From: SG8-4 sp964598225
Lineage (GTDB): Bacteria > Planctomycetota > Phycisphaerae > Sedimentisphaerales > Anaerobacaceae
Assembly: GCA_964598225.1 (NCBI GenBank)
Contig: CAZRBG010000041.1
Span: 1-53,900 of the forward strand
DNA: 53,900 nt
Direction of reading: 5' to 3'
Under the pieces are notes generated by a model. That model saw only the letters and a program-made list of their open reading frames with translations. It was not told where the DNA came from and did not search any database. Position numbers and translations under genes: made by a program. Positions 30,270 through 39,084 of this stretch are shown one piece after another; position 1 is the stretch's first letter, and every line of letters begins with the position of its first letter.

Positions 30270-32702
30270 ATGGGCGAATTGAGACTACCCGGTCTGTCAA
30301 CGGGCATAGATACATCCACTCTGGTTAAGCAGCTAATGAAAGCCAACAGCCGACGTCTTGCCAATTATCAGGTCAAGAAGGTCGACTACCAGAAAGAAAC
30401 GAAGGCTCTCAACGAGCTTCGAACGAAAGTCAGCAGCCTCAACAGCTCCGTGACGGCTATCTCAAACGCCACCTCGATGGAAGCATTCAAGGCCAGTTCC
30501 AGCGACGGCGACGTTTTGGGCGTATCGGCGTCGGAAGATGCATCCGAAGGCTCGCATTCGATAGTGATCGATCAGTTGGCGACCACCGAAACATGGATAC
30601 AGGACAGTTCGACTTTCGATTACGAAACGGATTACGTCGGTGGCGGGACTTTCATCTACTCGTACAACAACACCGAGAGGCAGATCACGACCGTCGCTGA
30701 CGAGACCACGCTCGAAGATCTCGTGGGTCTGATTAATAATGACGAAGAGAATCCCGGCGTTACCGCCAGCCTTCTGAAGCAGGACGGCAAATACCATCTG
30801 ATGCTCAGCGGCCAGCGCACCGGTGAAGATTACGGCATATCGGTCAACGCCGGCAGCACCGAGATATGGAAAGCAGACTCGGCTCTGACGCTGGAATCGG
30901 ATTCGAGTGTCAATGCGTCTCTGACCACGAAGCTAACCGAACTCTCTCAATTCGGAACTTATGGTCTCGAAGGTACCGAGACCATTGAAATAACCGGTGC
31001 GGACCGCTACGGCCACGCTATAACTCAGCGCGATCTGAGTATTACGAGCAACACAACGGTAGCCCACATTCTCGATAACATCGAGGATGCTTTCGACGGC
31101 AACGTCAAGGCCACCTTCAAGAACGGGATCATAACCGTCACGGACACCGCCAGCGGAACGAGCAGCTTGTCGGTGAACCTGACGTACAACGCAAACGGTT
31201 CGTCGGCCACGTTGACACTGCCGACTATGGCGGTCAGTTCTGAAGGCGGCGCGACGTCCGAAAGTCTGGCCTCTCTGACATCCACAAGCTTCATCAAGAC
31301 CCAGACCGCCCAGAACTCCGAAATCAAAGTGGACGGCTACCCGTCGGCTTCAGCGGTTTCCGAAGTCCAGACGATGAGCATCAGCGCAGGGGACCCGGAC
31401 GGAGGCCATTACCATTTGACCTATGACGGTTTCACTACCGGCGAAATCGCTCACGATGCCGATGCACCAACTATTCAGGCCGCAATGGACGCACTGCCGA
31501 ACGTCGATTCCGGAGACATCACCGTTACTGTTGAAAATACAAGTCTTGATGACGGCGAGATATATTTCACGTTTAGCGATTCCAAGGGCGATGTTCCCAT
31601 GATTCTGGCTGACGACAGCGCTCTCACCGGGACCGGCAGCCCTGCCATCGCAGTAGCACAAACGGTGGCAGGCTCGGCATCGTGGATAACCAGCAACTCC
31701 AATACCATCACCGACGCCGTGACCGGCATAACGCTGTTCCTTCAGGATGTAAACAAAACGGACGATTCGAATGAGCCGATACCCGTTGTATTTACGCTGA
31801 CGAGAAATATCAACGGCGTAACAAAGAAAGTCCAGAACATGGTAAAATCATACAATAATCTGATAACCTTTCTTAAGGATAAGACCGAATACAATCCAGA
31901 GACTAAGGAAATGGGCATACTTAGCCGGAATATCACGATTCCATTTCTTAAAACCCAGCTAAATGATCCTTTTGTCGGAGTTGCCACAGGCTTCAATGAC
32001 GACGATCTCTACACGGAAGCTCGCGAGATAGGGATCACGGTTCAGGGCGATCATGCACTGAAACTTGACACGAGCGTCCTGGAAGAAGCTCTCAACTCAA
32101 GCACGGGATTTAACGCGGCCATCGAACTGATCGGGGCCGCAGCCACCGGCGACGCCACCAGCGGCAACGTCATAAACTTCTACAGCGCGAGTAGTAAGTA
32201 CACTACCGCCGGGACTTATGACGTGGAAGTGACGATCTCGAATCCCGGAACGGGAAACGTAATCGAATCGGCGAGGATCAGACAGACCGACGGCACCTGG
32301 CATAATGCCGAAATCGAAGGCAACATCATAACGGGCGACAGCACGTTCGATTCCAGTGGTTACGGCCCGCTTTATCCGGAGAACGGATTGCAGCTTAGTG
32401 TGGATTTGAGTTCCACCGGAACATTCACCGATACGGTTCGTGTCAAGAAGGGTTTTGCCGGAGAGATGGAAAGCATGCTTGACGACGTACTTAGAAACGA
32501 TGGTCGTCTCGACGTGAACGAGGAAATTAACAGAGACAAAATCGATCAGATTGAAACAACCATCGCCGACGAGGAGGAGCGCCTGGAAAGGGTGCAGGAT
32601 CGGCTGATCGAAAAATTCGCACGTCTCGAAAAAACACTTACAGAGCTAAACCGGCAAAAGGCCGCCGTAAGCACAGTCAGCCAGGCTACTTTCGGCCAAT
32701 AG
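30270..32702 (+). CDS. fliD: Filament cap protein FliD (HAP2), enlarged
   Basis: 810 residues. FliD forms the cap under which flagellin polymerises. The N-terminal domain reads LPGLSTGIDTSTLVKQLMKA and the C-terminal coiled coil has IETTIADEEERLERVQDRLI and EKFARLEKTLTELNRQKAAV. Typical FliD is 450-500 residues; the extra 300 lie in the centre as repeated beta-type domains (for example SLSVNLTYNANGSSATLTLP), which would project outward from the cap. GGA before ATG. The gene ends the plus-strand operon and faces flhB. FliS, its usual neighbour, is not found. Confidence 0.96.
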   Translation: MGELRLPGLSTGIDTSTLVKQLMKANSRRLANYQVKKVDYQKETKALNELRTKVSSLNSSVTAISNATSMEAFKASSSDGDVLGVSASEDASEGSHSIVIDQLATTETWIQDSSTFDYETDYVGGGTFIYSYNNTERQITTVADETTLEDLVGLINNDEENPGVTASLLKQDGKYHLMLSGQRTGEDYGISVNAGSTEIWKADSALTLESDSSVNASLTTKLTELSQFGTYGLEGTETIEITGADRYGHAITQRDLSITSNTTVAHILDNIEDAFDGNVKATFKNGIITVTDTASGTSSLSVNLTYNANGSSATLTLPTMAVSSEGGATSESLASLTSTSFIKTQTAQNSEIKVDGYPSASAVSEVQTMSISAGDPDGGHYHLTYDGFTTGEIAHDADAPTIQAAMDALPNVDSGDITVTVENTSLDDGEIYFTFSDSKGDVPMILADDSALTGTGSPAIAVAQTVAGSASWITSNSNTITDAVTGITLFLQDVNKTDDSNEPIPVVFTLTRNINGVTKKVQNMVKSYNNLITFLKDKTEYNPETKEMGILSRNITIPFLKTQLNDPFVGVATGFNDDDLYTEAREIGITVQGDHALKLDTSVLEEALNSSTGFNAAIELIGAAATGDATSGNVINFYSASSKYTTAGTYDVEVTISNPGTGNVIESARIRQTDGTWHNAEIEGNIITGDSTFDSSGYGPLYPENGLQLSVDLSSTGTFTDTVRVKKGFAGEMESMLDDVLRNDGRLDVNEEINRDKIDQIETTIADEEERLERVQDRLIEKFARLEKTLTELNRQKAAVSTVSQATFGQ

Positions 32703-32768
32703 GCAGGCTTCGACACCTGGTACGGATTAACACCGTTTTTCTTAGACACGGATTTACCAGGTTTAGTT

Positions 32769-32963
32769 GGAAGACAGGAAGTTAGGAAGATAAGAAGATA
32801 AGAGGTGGATCGGAAAAAAGATATCAGGAATATGAGGACATCGTCGGCATGTCCACCCCCGATGGAGAGTAAATCTGATAAGTTCTGCTATGGAGTTCGA
32901 TAAGGATTTCAGGCTTTCTGGTCGCCCCTCTCATCTTCTTATCTTCCTGTCTTCCTGTCTTCT
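32769..32963. repeat. 37-bp inverted repeat between fliD and flhB
   Basis: Arms at 32769-32805 and 32927-32963 are complementary at 33 of 37 positions, separated by 121 bp. One strand of each arm is purine-only-like, built on GAAGA and TAAGA units; the right arm runs into the flhB stop codon at 32963-32965. Two operons converge here, so a bidirectional terminator is possible, but there is no classic T-tract and the loop is long. It may instead be a small mobile or dispersed repeat. Confidence 0.75.
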
Positions 32964-34033
32964 TATCTTCTCTCTTTATGCCGCAAACGGTAGATCATCG
33001 CCAGCACTTCGGCCACAGCCACATAAAGTTTTTCCGGAATCGGTTTGCCCGGCTTGACTGACGCGTATATTGTCCTGGCCAGTTCGGGTTTTCTGATGAC
33101 GGGCACGCCATAGGCTCTTGCGACTTCCCTGATCTTTTCGGCCATGTGATCGGCGCCTTTTGCCACCATAATCGGTGCATCCATCGTCTTGGCGTCATAT
33201 CGCAACGCGATGGCTACATGCGTCGGGTTGACGAGAACCACACTTGCCTTGGGCACCTCCTCCATAATACGCCTGTTGGCGGTTTCTATCTGCATTCGCC
33301 GGACGCGGCCTTTCACCTCCGGAGAGCCTTCCGTTTCCTTGCGCTCCTGTTTGACCTCCTGCCGCGTCATCTTCAGTTCCTGGATGTATTTCCATTTCTG
33401 ATAGATTGCATCAGCAATCGCTATAACCAGAAGCGCCAGACAGATACGAATAAGAAGGCCAAACGATATCCTGGCGATAATGTCGAGCATCTGTTCGGAC
33501 CAGGTCCATCGAAGTCCCGCCAGGGTATCGAGTCTGCTCTGGAGATAGTACCAAACGATCAGGCAGACAAATAGCAGTTTGAATATCGATGCAAGGAGCC
33601 TTACCAAGGATCGGCCGTTCACCAATTTGCCTAATCCCTCGATCGGATTGAGCTGGTTGAATTTGAGGCGAACCGCCTGCATAGAAAAACTAAGCCCGCT
33701 GACGGCAATTCCGGCCATAATCGAGCCGATGAAAAGCGCTGCGAGCACCGGACTGATAACCAGAAGCAAATCAACGATCTTGCCGCCCGTGAAATCCAGA
33801 AAAGCGCCGGTATCTGCAAAGATGCCGTTCTCACACGACATGCCGTCCTTGACCTGGACGACCGCCCATTTCATCAAAGCCGGCGCCATCAGAGCTGTCG
33901 CAACGACCAATATGAGCAACGAAACAACGTTCGTCAGTTCCTGGCTTTGCGGCAGATTTCCCTTCTCCTTGGCCTTGTCCAGTTTCCTCGGTGTCGGTTG
34001 TTCTGTTCTCTCGGCAGCCGGACGCTCTGGCAT
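32963..34033 (-). CDS. flhB: Flagellar export switch protein FlhB
   Basis: 356 residues. Inner-membrane export component that changes substrate specificity from rod/hook to filament. Four membrane helices lie in residues about 30-215. The cytoplasmic domain has the autocleavage site NPTH (269-272, within VLVNPTHVAIALRYD) and the family-typical GADHMAEKIREVARAYGVPV. Partner FliK is encoded at 46325-48130. Last gene of the long flgB operon; its stop lies in the inverted repeat. Separated from fliR by about 140 bp without a gene. Confidence 0.97.
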   Translation of the reverse strand: MPERPAAERTEQPTPRKLDKAKEKGNLPQSQELTNVVSLLILVVATALMAPALMKWAVVQVKDGMSCENGIFADTGAFLDFTGGKIVDLLLVISPVLAALFIGSIMAGIAVSGLSFSMQAVRLKFNQLNPIEGLGKLVNGRSLVRLLASIFKLLFVCLIVWYYLQSRLDTLAGLRWTWSEQMLDIIARISFGLLIRICLALLVIAIADAIYQKWKYIQELKMTRQEVKQERKETEGSPEVKGRVRRMQIETANRRIMEEVPKASVVLVNPTHVAIALRYDAKTMDAPIMVAKGADHMAEKIREVARAYGVPVIRKPELARTIYASVKPGKPIPEKLYVAVAEVLAMIYRLRHKERR

Positions 34034-34172
34034 AGTCTATCCCTTGAAATCACCTGACAACAAGATCCGAGTCTGGTTCCTTTCCTTAGCTCTTTTCCGA
34101 AGAACACACCGATCTCTTTGTAGAACGGGCAACTTGTTGCCCATCCCGCCAACTGCTTTACCCTGCCATTCA

Positions 34173-34925
34173 TCAAACAGGCAGCAACTTGCCCAACAAG
34201 TCATTGAATTCCGACATAAATGAATAGACGAACGGCATGAATATCGCCATCATCAAAAGCCCCATGCCCACACGTAAAGGCAGACTTATAAACAAAATGT
34301 TCATCTCAGGCATGATTCTGGCCAGTACGGCGAGAACCACCATCAGCAGCAGGAATGCCGCAAGTATCGGTGCGGCGATTTTCAATCCCATCACCAGCAT
34401 AGCAGAACCGGCTTTTATTACTCCCGTTGCGAGGACAGATATCGTTGGAACGGTGCCGGCGGGAAACGTCTCGTAACTTCTCGATATGGCGGTAAGAAAC
34501 ACGTGGTGTCCGTTGGCGCTGAGAAACATCACAATGAATACGGTTTCGAGCAAAAGACCCAGAGGCTGGACTCTCTCGCCGGTCAGGGGATCGAGCACCT
34601 GCGCCATCGCCAGGCCCATTTGCCGTTCGACGATGCGCCCGCCCAATTTAACCGGGGCAAACAGGACAGCGACAATCAAGCCCAAAGCCAAACCATAAGT
34701 GGCTTCATAAGCCATCATCAGGGCGGCCTGTAATGGCGATATTTCTTCGGCATTTATCGTCCACGGAGCAACAAACGAGAAGAAAACCGAAATAAGCACG
34801 GTCATCGCCACCTTGATTCTGACCGGAATAACTTTCCATCCGAAAACCGGAACGGTCAGAAAGAACGCCGAAATTCTCGTCAGCACCATCACGAAACCGA
34901 GCAGTTTTCCGATCATCAGCTCCAT
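34173..34925 (-). CDS. fliR: Flagellar export gate protein FliR
   Basis: 250 residues, start ATG at 34925 (MELMIGKLLGFVMVLTRISA), five bases after the fliQ stop. A frame open to 35120 is non-conserved and overlaps fliQ. Six or so membrane helices, with the conserved TRISAFFLTVPVFGWKVIPV at the N-terminus and the GRIVERQMGLAMAQVLDPLT region. Part of the FliP5-FliQ4-FliR1 gate. Confidence 0.96.
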   Translation of the reverse strand: MELMIGKLLGFVMVLTRISAFFLTVPVFGWKVIPVRIKVAMTVLISVFFSFVAPWTINAEEISPLQAALMMAYEATYGLALGLIVAVLFAPVKLGGRIVERQMGLAMAQVLDPLTGERVQPLGLLLETVFIVMFLSANGHHVFLTAISRSYETFPAGTVPTISVLATGVIKAGSAMLVMGLKIAAPILAAFLLLMVVLAVLARIMPEMNILFISLPLRVGMGLLMMAIFMPFVYSFMSEFNDLLGKLLPV

Positions 34926-34930
34926 GTGCG

Positions 34931-35200
34931 TCAGTGCCCGACACTCTGTATATGGCCGAAAATCTCGTTGGTGAATTTGAGAATAACCCCCAGACACCAG
35001 CCTCCGGTTATCAGCATGACAACACCAACCGCCAGTAATTTCGGAACGATTGTTAAGGTCATGTCCCGAATTGACGTGACCGCCTGCAGCAATGTCACCA
35101 CTACGCCGACCACCATACACGTTAACAAAATTGGAGCGGAAACGAGCAGAGCCGTTTCGAGAGTTTGGCGACCCAGGTAAAGAACGAAGCTATTATTCAT
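34931..35200 (-). CDS. fliQ: Flagellar export gate protein FliQ
   Basis: 89 residues, the family's exact size, with two membrane hairpin helices (TALLVSAPILLTCMVVGVVV and VPKLLAVGVVMLITGGWCLG) and the conserved LLQAVTSIRDMTLTIVPKL. ATG at 35200 is preceded by GGAG; the frame open to 35275 adds a non-conserved extension overlapping fliP. Confidence 0.96.
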   Translation of the reverse strand: MNNSFVLYLGRQTLETALLVSAPILLTCMVVGVVVTLLQAVTSIRDMTLTIVPKLLAVGVVMLITGGWCLGVILKFTNEIFGHIQSVGH

Positions 35201-35232
35201 AATTTGGTTCTCCGCAAATAACTTTATGAGCG

Positions 35233-36078
35233 TTAACCGAAACTCAGACTGAGGCTCCTTGCCAGTAATCCCCATCCGTCTACAAGAATGAACAATATTA
35301 ACTTAAACGGCAGTGAAATCATCACCGGCGGCAACATCATCATGCCCGCGCTAAGAAGAACGCTTGCGATGACCATGTCTATCAAAAGGAAGGGAATAAA
35401 CAACAGGCAACCCATCTCGAACGCCGTGCGGAATTCACTGACGATAAAGGCCGGTATCACTATGTGCAGTCCGATGTCCATCGCCCTGGCGGGCGGCTTG
35501 ATCTTTGCCATTTTTACAAAAAGAGCCAGATCGGATTCTCGACACTGGCGAAGCATGAACTCCTTGATGCAATTACCCGCCGTGGCCGCCGCGGTTTGGA
35601 AGTCTATCTCATCGGCAAGATAAGGCTGGATAGCGCTTTTATTGGCTTTGGCGAATGTCGGCGCCATCGTGTAGAGAGTTAGAAACATCGCCAGACCGAG
35701 TATGGCGACCGTCGGCGGTATGGTCTGTGTGCTTAACGCGCGCCGGACAAACCCCAGTACAATGACGATTCGTGTAAAGGACGTCATCATAACCAGAAGA
35801 CTCGGGACAATCGCAAGGCCGCTGAAGATGATTACGAGTTTAACAGGAGTTGACCAGTCTTTGCCTTCTCCGCCGTTCTCGGTCGCCTTGTCCACGACGG
35901 TCATCAGATCCCCCATACTCGGCACGCCGACTACGGGAGCCTCGGACTTCTGATTCACTTCGGGCAAGGGCGGCAGTTCGATCGGTTCGATCTCCTTTGC
36001 AGAAGATATTCCGGCCAGCATCACAACAAGTAACGCCGCATTCAGAGACTGCCCGCCTATGATTCTGCCTATAACCAT
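35233..36078 (-). CDS. fliP: Flagellar export gate protein FliP
   Basis: 281 residues. Signal-peptide-like N-terminus and a Pro/Glu-rich linker, then the FliP core: LVMMTSFTRIVIVLGFVRRA, PPTVAILGLAMFLTLYTMAP, FREL-equivalent regions and the final GMMMLPPVMISLPFKLILFI. Forms the pentameric gate with FliQ and FliR. Normal length. Confidence 0.97.
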   Translation of the reverse strand: MVIGRIIGGQSLNAALLVVMLAGISSAKEIEPIELPPLPEVNQKSEAPVVGVPSMGDLMTVVDKATENGGEGKDWSTPVKLVIIFSGLAIVPSLLVMMTSFTRIVIVLGFVRRALSTQTIPPTVAILGLAMFLTLYTMAPTFAKANKSAIQPYLADEIDFQTAAATAGNCIKEFMLRQCRESDLALFVKMAKIKPPARAMDIGLHIVIPAFIVSEFRTAFEMGCLLFIPFLLIDMVIASVLLSAGMMMLPPVMISLPFKLILFILVDGWGLLARSLSLSFG

Positions 36079-36090
36079 AATATCAGAAAC

Positions 36091-36633
36091 TCAAACATCT
36101 AAATCCATGTTCTCAATTGCAGCCACCTCTTGTACCGGAAAGTCCGTATTATCGCCCGTTATGTCGGTGATGTCGGCCAGCTTCGTAATGTTCTCATTCG
36201 TGCTGCCTACCAGCAAACGTCTGCTGCCCACCTCAAGGACGTGCACGGCTTTGCGAGGTCCGAGATAAACGGTCTCAACAACGCGGACCTCTTTTCCCGG
36301 CGGATTGGTAATTTTCGGCAGGAGTTTCTTTGAAACGTAGAAAGCCGCTACACCCAAAACGACAACGAACAAAACCGCTCGGATCACGGTCGAATATATG
36401 CCGCTGTCGGTATCGTAGCCGAATTCGCGGGAAAAATCGGAATCCTCTCCAAAAAGCGAATCATCCCGCCCGCTCGTCTGATCTTTATGCCGGTTGCTGT
36501 CCGACGTTTCCTCGGCCTTTGTCTGATTCGGCTCTGATTGACCGAAACAAACAACCAGCAAGCTGCTGCCCAGGGCAACCGCCGCCAGTAGCAAAACAAC
36601 TTTTTTCTTTAACTCCGGCTTAGTAATCCACAT
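36091..36633 (-). CDS. fliO: FliO, export gate assembly protein
   Basis: 180 residues from ATG at 36633 (the frame extends to 36675). N-terminal hydrophobic segment (VVLLLAAVALGSSLLVV), acidic linker, membrane helix (VIRAVLFVVVLGVAAFYVSK), then the FliO beta domain (VRVVETVYLGPRKAVHVLEV, SRRLLVGSTNENITKLADI). Located directly before fliP, as in most clusters. It helps FliP fold and oligomerise. Confidence 0.9.
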   Translation of the reverse strand: MWITKPELKKKVVLLLAAVALGSSLLVVCFGQSEPNQTKAEETSDSNRHKDQTSGRDDSLFGEDSDFSREFGYDTDSGIYSTVIRAVLFVVVLGVAAFYVSKKLLPKITNPPGKEVRVVETVYLGPRKAVHVLEVGSRRLLVGSTNENITKLADITDITGDNTDFPVQEVAAIENMDLDV

Positions 36634-36814
36634 TTCAGCAACCACTTTATCTGCACCGTTAGCGACACACTGCATGCGTCTCTCGGAAGGAATCTATTGC
36701 AAATCGCATACCTAAACAGACAAGGCAAGGATTAACGCTCTAATCGTGGTTGGCGCAACACAAAAGACCTAATCAACAAAATTGATTGTCGAAAAAATTG
36801 ACAGAGGAAATGCG

Positions 36815-37588
36815 CTATCGGCCCGAACGAATAACTCCGATCAGGACGTGTGACTTGCTTGAGATGGGACTGTTGCGGCCTACCCAATCGCCCCCCGGCC
36901 CGGCCCCCCAGCAGCGCACAAACCATTTGGTTCGCCCCGGCGAGACCGCTGCCCGGCCGGCGGAAGCAGACATTGAATGCAGGGCCTCTCGCACAAAATC
37001 CGCCACCGTCTGTGCCCGCTTTGCCGAAAGCACCCACTGCTGTCTCTCGTTCTCGACATCGCCGGCCAGGCCGAGCACATACAGCTCGACCGGCTCGACG
37101 CTGACATCCTGCTGCAAATCCCGGCAGAATCCCGTCAGGAATTTTCTGCCGGAATCATTCAGAACTGCCCCCCCCCGCGCAAAATGAACATTAACAACGG
37201 AAAAATCGGTCCTTTTCGCTCCTATCTGAAGCGGTAACACCGTCGCGTTCTGTCTGATCTTCGCAAAAAGCCGACGAAGCTTTTCCTTTTCCGCGTCGAT
37301 AGTGCGCCGATCGGGATTTTCATCGGGCGTATCTACATAGTGCTTGTCCTTGAGATGCCCGAGGTGCGGCATTTCCTCCCTTCCCAGCAGTGCCCCGAGT
37401 CCGATGTATCTGATCGATTCAAGAAAGGCATCGCGGCCTCGATTGAACAGTTCGGGATCCTGGACCTGGGCCAGGGTCAGAAGCATCACGAAGAAAGTCA
37501 ATAGCAGCGTGACCATATCGGAGAACGTAACGATATAGCCCGGTACTTTGGGTTTGTCATCTTCAATTGCGCGACGCGGCGCTCTCAA
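36815..37588 (-). CDS. motB: Second MotB-type stator protein
   Basis: 257 residues. One membrane helix near the N-terminus with the proton/sodium-binding Asp (IVTFSDMVTLLLTFFVML, Asp24). The periplasmic OmpA-like domain is recognisable (NVHFARGGAVLNDSGRKFL; RQQWVLSAKRAQTVADFVRE). Translation starts at TTG, overlapping the stop of the upstream motB by four bases (TTGA), so synthesis is coupled. Both MotB copies keep the essential Asp. Whether they form homodimers or a mixed dimer inside one MotA pentamer is open. A 180-bp non-coding gap follows before the fliO start. Confidence 0.85.
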   Translation of the reverse strand: MRAPRRAIEDDKPKVPGYIVTFSDMVTLLLTFFVMLLTLAQVQDPELFNRGRDAFLESIRYIGLGALLGREEMPHLGHLKDKHYVDTPDENPDRRTIDAEKEKLRRLFAKIRQNATVLPLQIGAKRTDFSVVNVHFARGGAVLNDSGRKFLTGFCRDLQQDVSVEPVELYVLGLAGDVENERQQWVLSAKRAQTVADFVREALHSMSASAGRAAVSPGRTKWFVRCWGAGPGGDWVGRNSPISSKSHVLIGVIRSGR

Positions 37589-38310
37589 TCGTAGATACTC
37601 CGCTCTAAAAGAACAATTTCAACTTTGCGCTCATTTCTCGACGTGGTCGATCCGGTCAGGGAACTTCCGGAGGGCAGGCTGCTCGACTGCGAAATACTTA
37701 AACGCTCGCGGTCAACGCCCGCTCTGGTAGAGAGATGGTCCAGGATCGCCCATGCCCTCGGCAGGCCATAGTGGGGACTGGCTCCTTTTTGCCGCGTCCT
37801 TGCCGAAAAACGCGCCTGTCCGCTTTTGCCATCGGTTTCACTAATGACCAATCGACTGGGCACCTTTTCCAAAAACGATCCCAGAAGATCCATCATACTT
37901 CTGCCTTCCGACGAAAGAGCCACACCTTTGCCCCAGAAAAGTCGCTTCGACGGGATAAGAAACGCTATGCCCTGACGCGGATTTACGGACTCGATATTTT
38001 TCATCAGGTTTTCCTTTTCTCCCTTGGTTTTGGTTGGCTTCTCGCTACCCTTGTCCAACTCGACTATATATCGGACCGGGGGCATATCCAACACAGCCGG
38101 CCTGTCGCTGCGGCGTGACACGGTTATATTGGTAAAGGCCCTGGAATAGACGGCCTTTAGGTTGCGAAATATTCTGTCATCGAAAGACGAAAAGGTCAGC
38201 AGCAACACAAAGAACGTCAACAAAAGCGTCATGCAGTCACTGAAAGTGACCATCCACTCCGGGGCGCCCGGCATCTCATCGGATTCTTTTGGTTTCGGCG
38301 CGCGTGCCAT
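37585..38310 (-). CDS. motB: First MotB-type stator protein
   Basis: 241 residues. Membrane helix with VTFSDCMTLLLTFFVLLLTF (Asp25 as ion-binding residue), linker, then a shortened OmpA-like domain (FWGKGVALSSEGRSMMDLLG; LPRAWAILDHLSTRAGVDRE). A Ser-rich stretch (ISQSSSLPSGSSLTGSTTS) precedes the C-terminus. The start overlaps the motA stop (TAATG). The two MotB proteins are clearly related in the membrane segment but diverge in the periplasmic part, so they are not a recent copy. Confidence 0.87.
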   Translation of the reverse strand: MARAPKPKESDEMPGAPEWMVTFSDCMTLLLTFFVLLLTFSSFDDRIFRNLKAVYSRAFTNITVSRRSDRPAVLDMPPVRYIVELDKGSEKPTKTKGEKENLMKNIESVNPRQGIAFLIPSKRLFWGKGVALSSEGRSMMDLLGSFLEKVPSRLVISETDGKSGQARFSARTRQKGASPHYGLPRAWAILDHLSTRAGVDRERLSISQSSSLPSGSSLTGSTTSRNERKVEIVLLERSIYD

Positions 38311-39080
38311 TATATGGTTGCCTTGACTTCTTCTCTTCTGCCCTTGGAGATGAATGCGTGCATTTTCTCTCGAATAGTGGTCGGATTGTCACCGTCGGCA
38401 ATGGCGCAAACACCCTCAACGATCATCTCCATTGACGTTGTCTCCGCTTTTGAGTAAATCCCCAGCTTGCCGGCCAGAGGCAGAAAGATTAAATTCGCCG
38501 TAAAAGCCCCGTAGAAGGTGGTCAGCAATGCCACGGCCATACCGGCGCCGATCTGGTCCGGCGATGACAGGTTCTTGAGCATCTGTACGAGACCGATGAG
38601 CGTTCCGATCATGCCAAACGCCGGAGCGGATGCGCCCATGAACTCGAGTATTTTCTTGCCGATGGCATGGCGCTCTCGCACGTTTTCTATTTCAAGGGAC
38701 ATCAGATCCCTCATGGATTCGGAATCCTGCCCGTCAACAAGCATCTGGAGACCTTTAACAAAAAATACGTCCTTTACTTTGGGGATTTCCTGCTCGAGCG
38801 CCAGCGCTCCGTCACGTCTGTTTATCGCGGCAAAATTAACCATGTTCTGTATCAGCTCCGAAGGTGACGGAACCTTGGTAACCAGCGTCTTTTTGACGAC
38901 CGCGAATATCCCTATGAACTGGTGCAAAGAAAAATGAGTCAGCGTAGAGCATAACATTCCGCCTATGACAATGCCCAGAGAGGGTACATGAACGAAGGCC
39001 TGCCATCCGCCGCCGATAACAATGGCGCCGACAATTATGAGAAATCCTACTACTACTCCTATGACAGTCGCGATATCCAT
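38310..39080 (-). CDS. motA: Stator protein MotA
   Basis: 256 residues, PomA/MotA type. ATG at 39080 with AGGTAG upstream; a frame to 39098 adds six residues. Four membrane helices: IATVIGVVVGFLIIVGAIVI, SLGIVIGGMLCSTLTHFSLH, and the paired PAFGMIGTLIGLVQMLKNL and AVALLTTFYGAFTANLIFLP. The cytoplasmic loop has charged residues (INRRDGALALEQEIPKVKD) that contact FliG. Ion preference cannot be settled from sequence. One motA is followed by two motB genes. Confidence 0.95.
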   Translation of the reverse strand: MDIATVIGVVVGFLIIVGAIVIGGGWQAFVHVPSLGIVIGGMLCSTLTHFSLHQFIGIFAVVKKTLVTKVPSPSELIQNMVNFAAINRRDGALALEQEIPKVKDVFFVKGLQMLVDGQDSESMRDLMSLEIENVRERHAIGKKILEFMGASAPAFGMIGTLIGLVQMLKNLSSPDQIGAGMAVALLTTFYGAFTANLIFLPLAGKLGIYSKAETTSMEMIVEGVCAIADGDNPTTIREKMHAFISKGRREEVKATI

Positions 39081-39084
39081 ATTA

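Noticed and set aside
34926..35120. 65-residue N-terminal extension of fliR
   Set aside because: It overlaps fliQ in another frame and reads as non-protein sequence; the conserved FliR begins at 34925.
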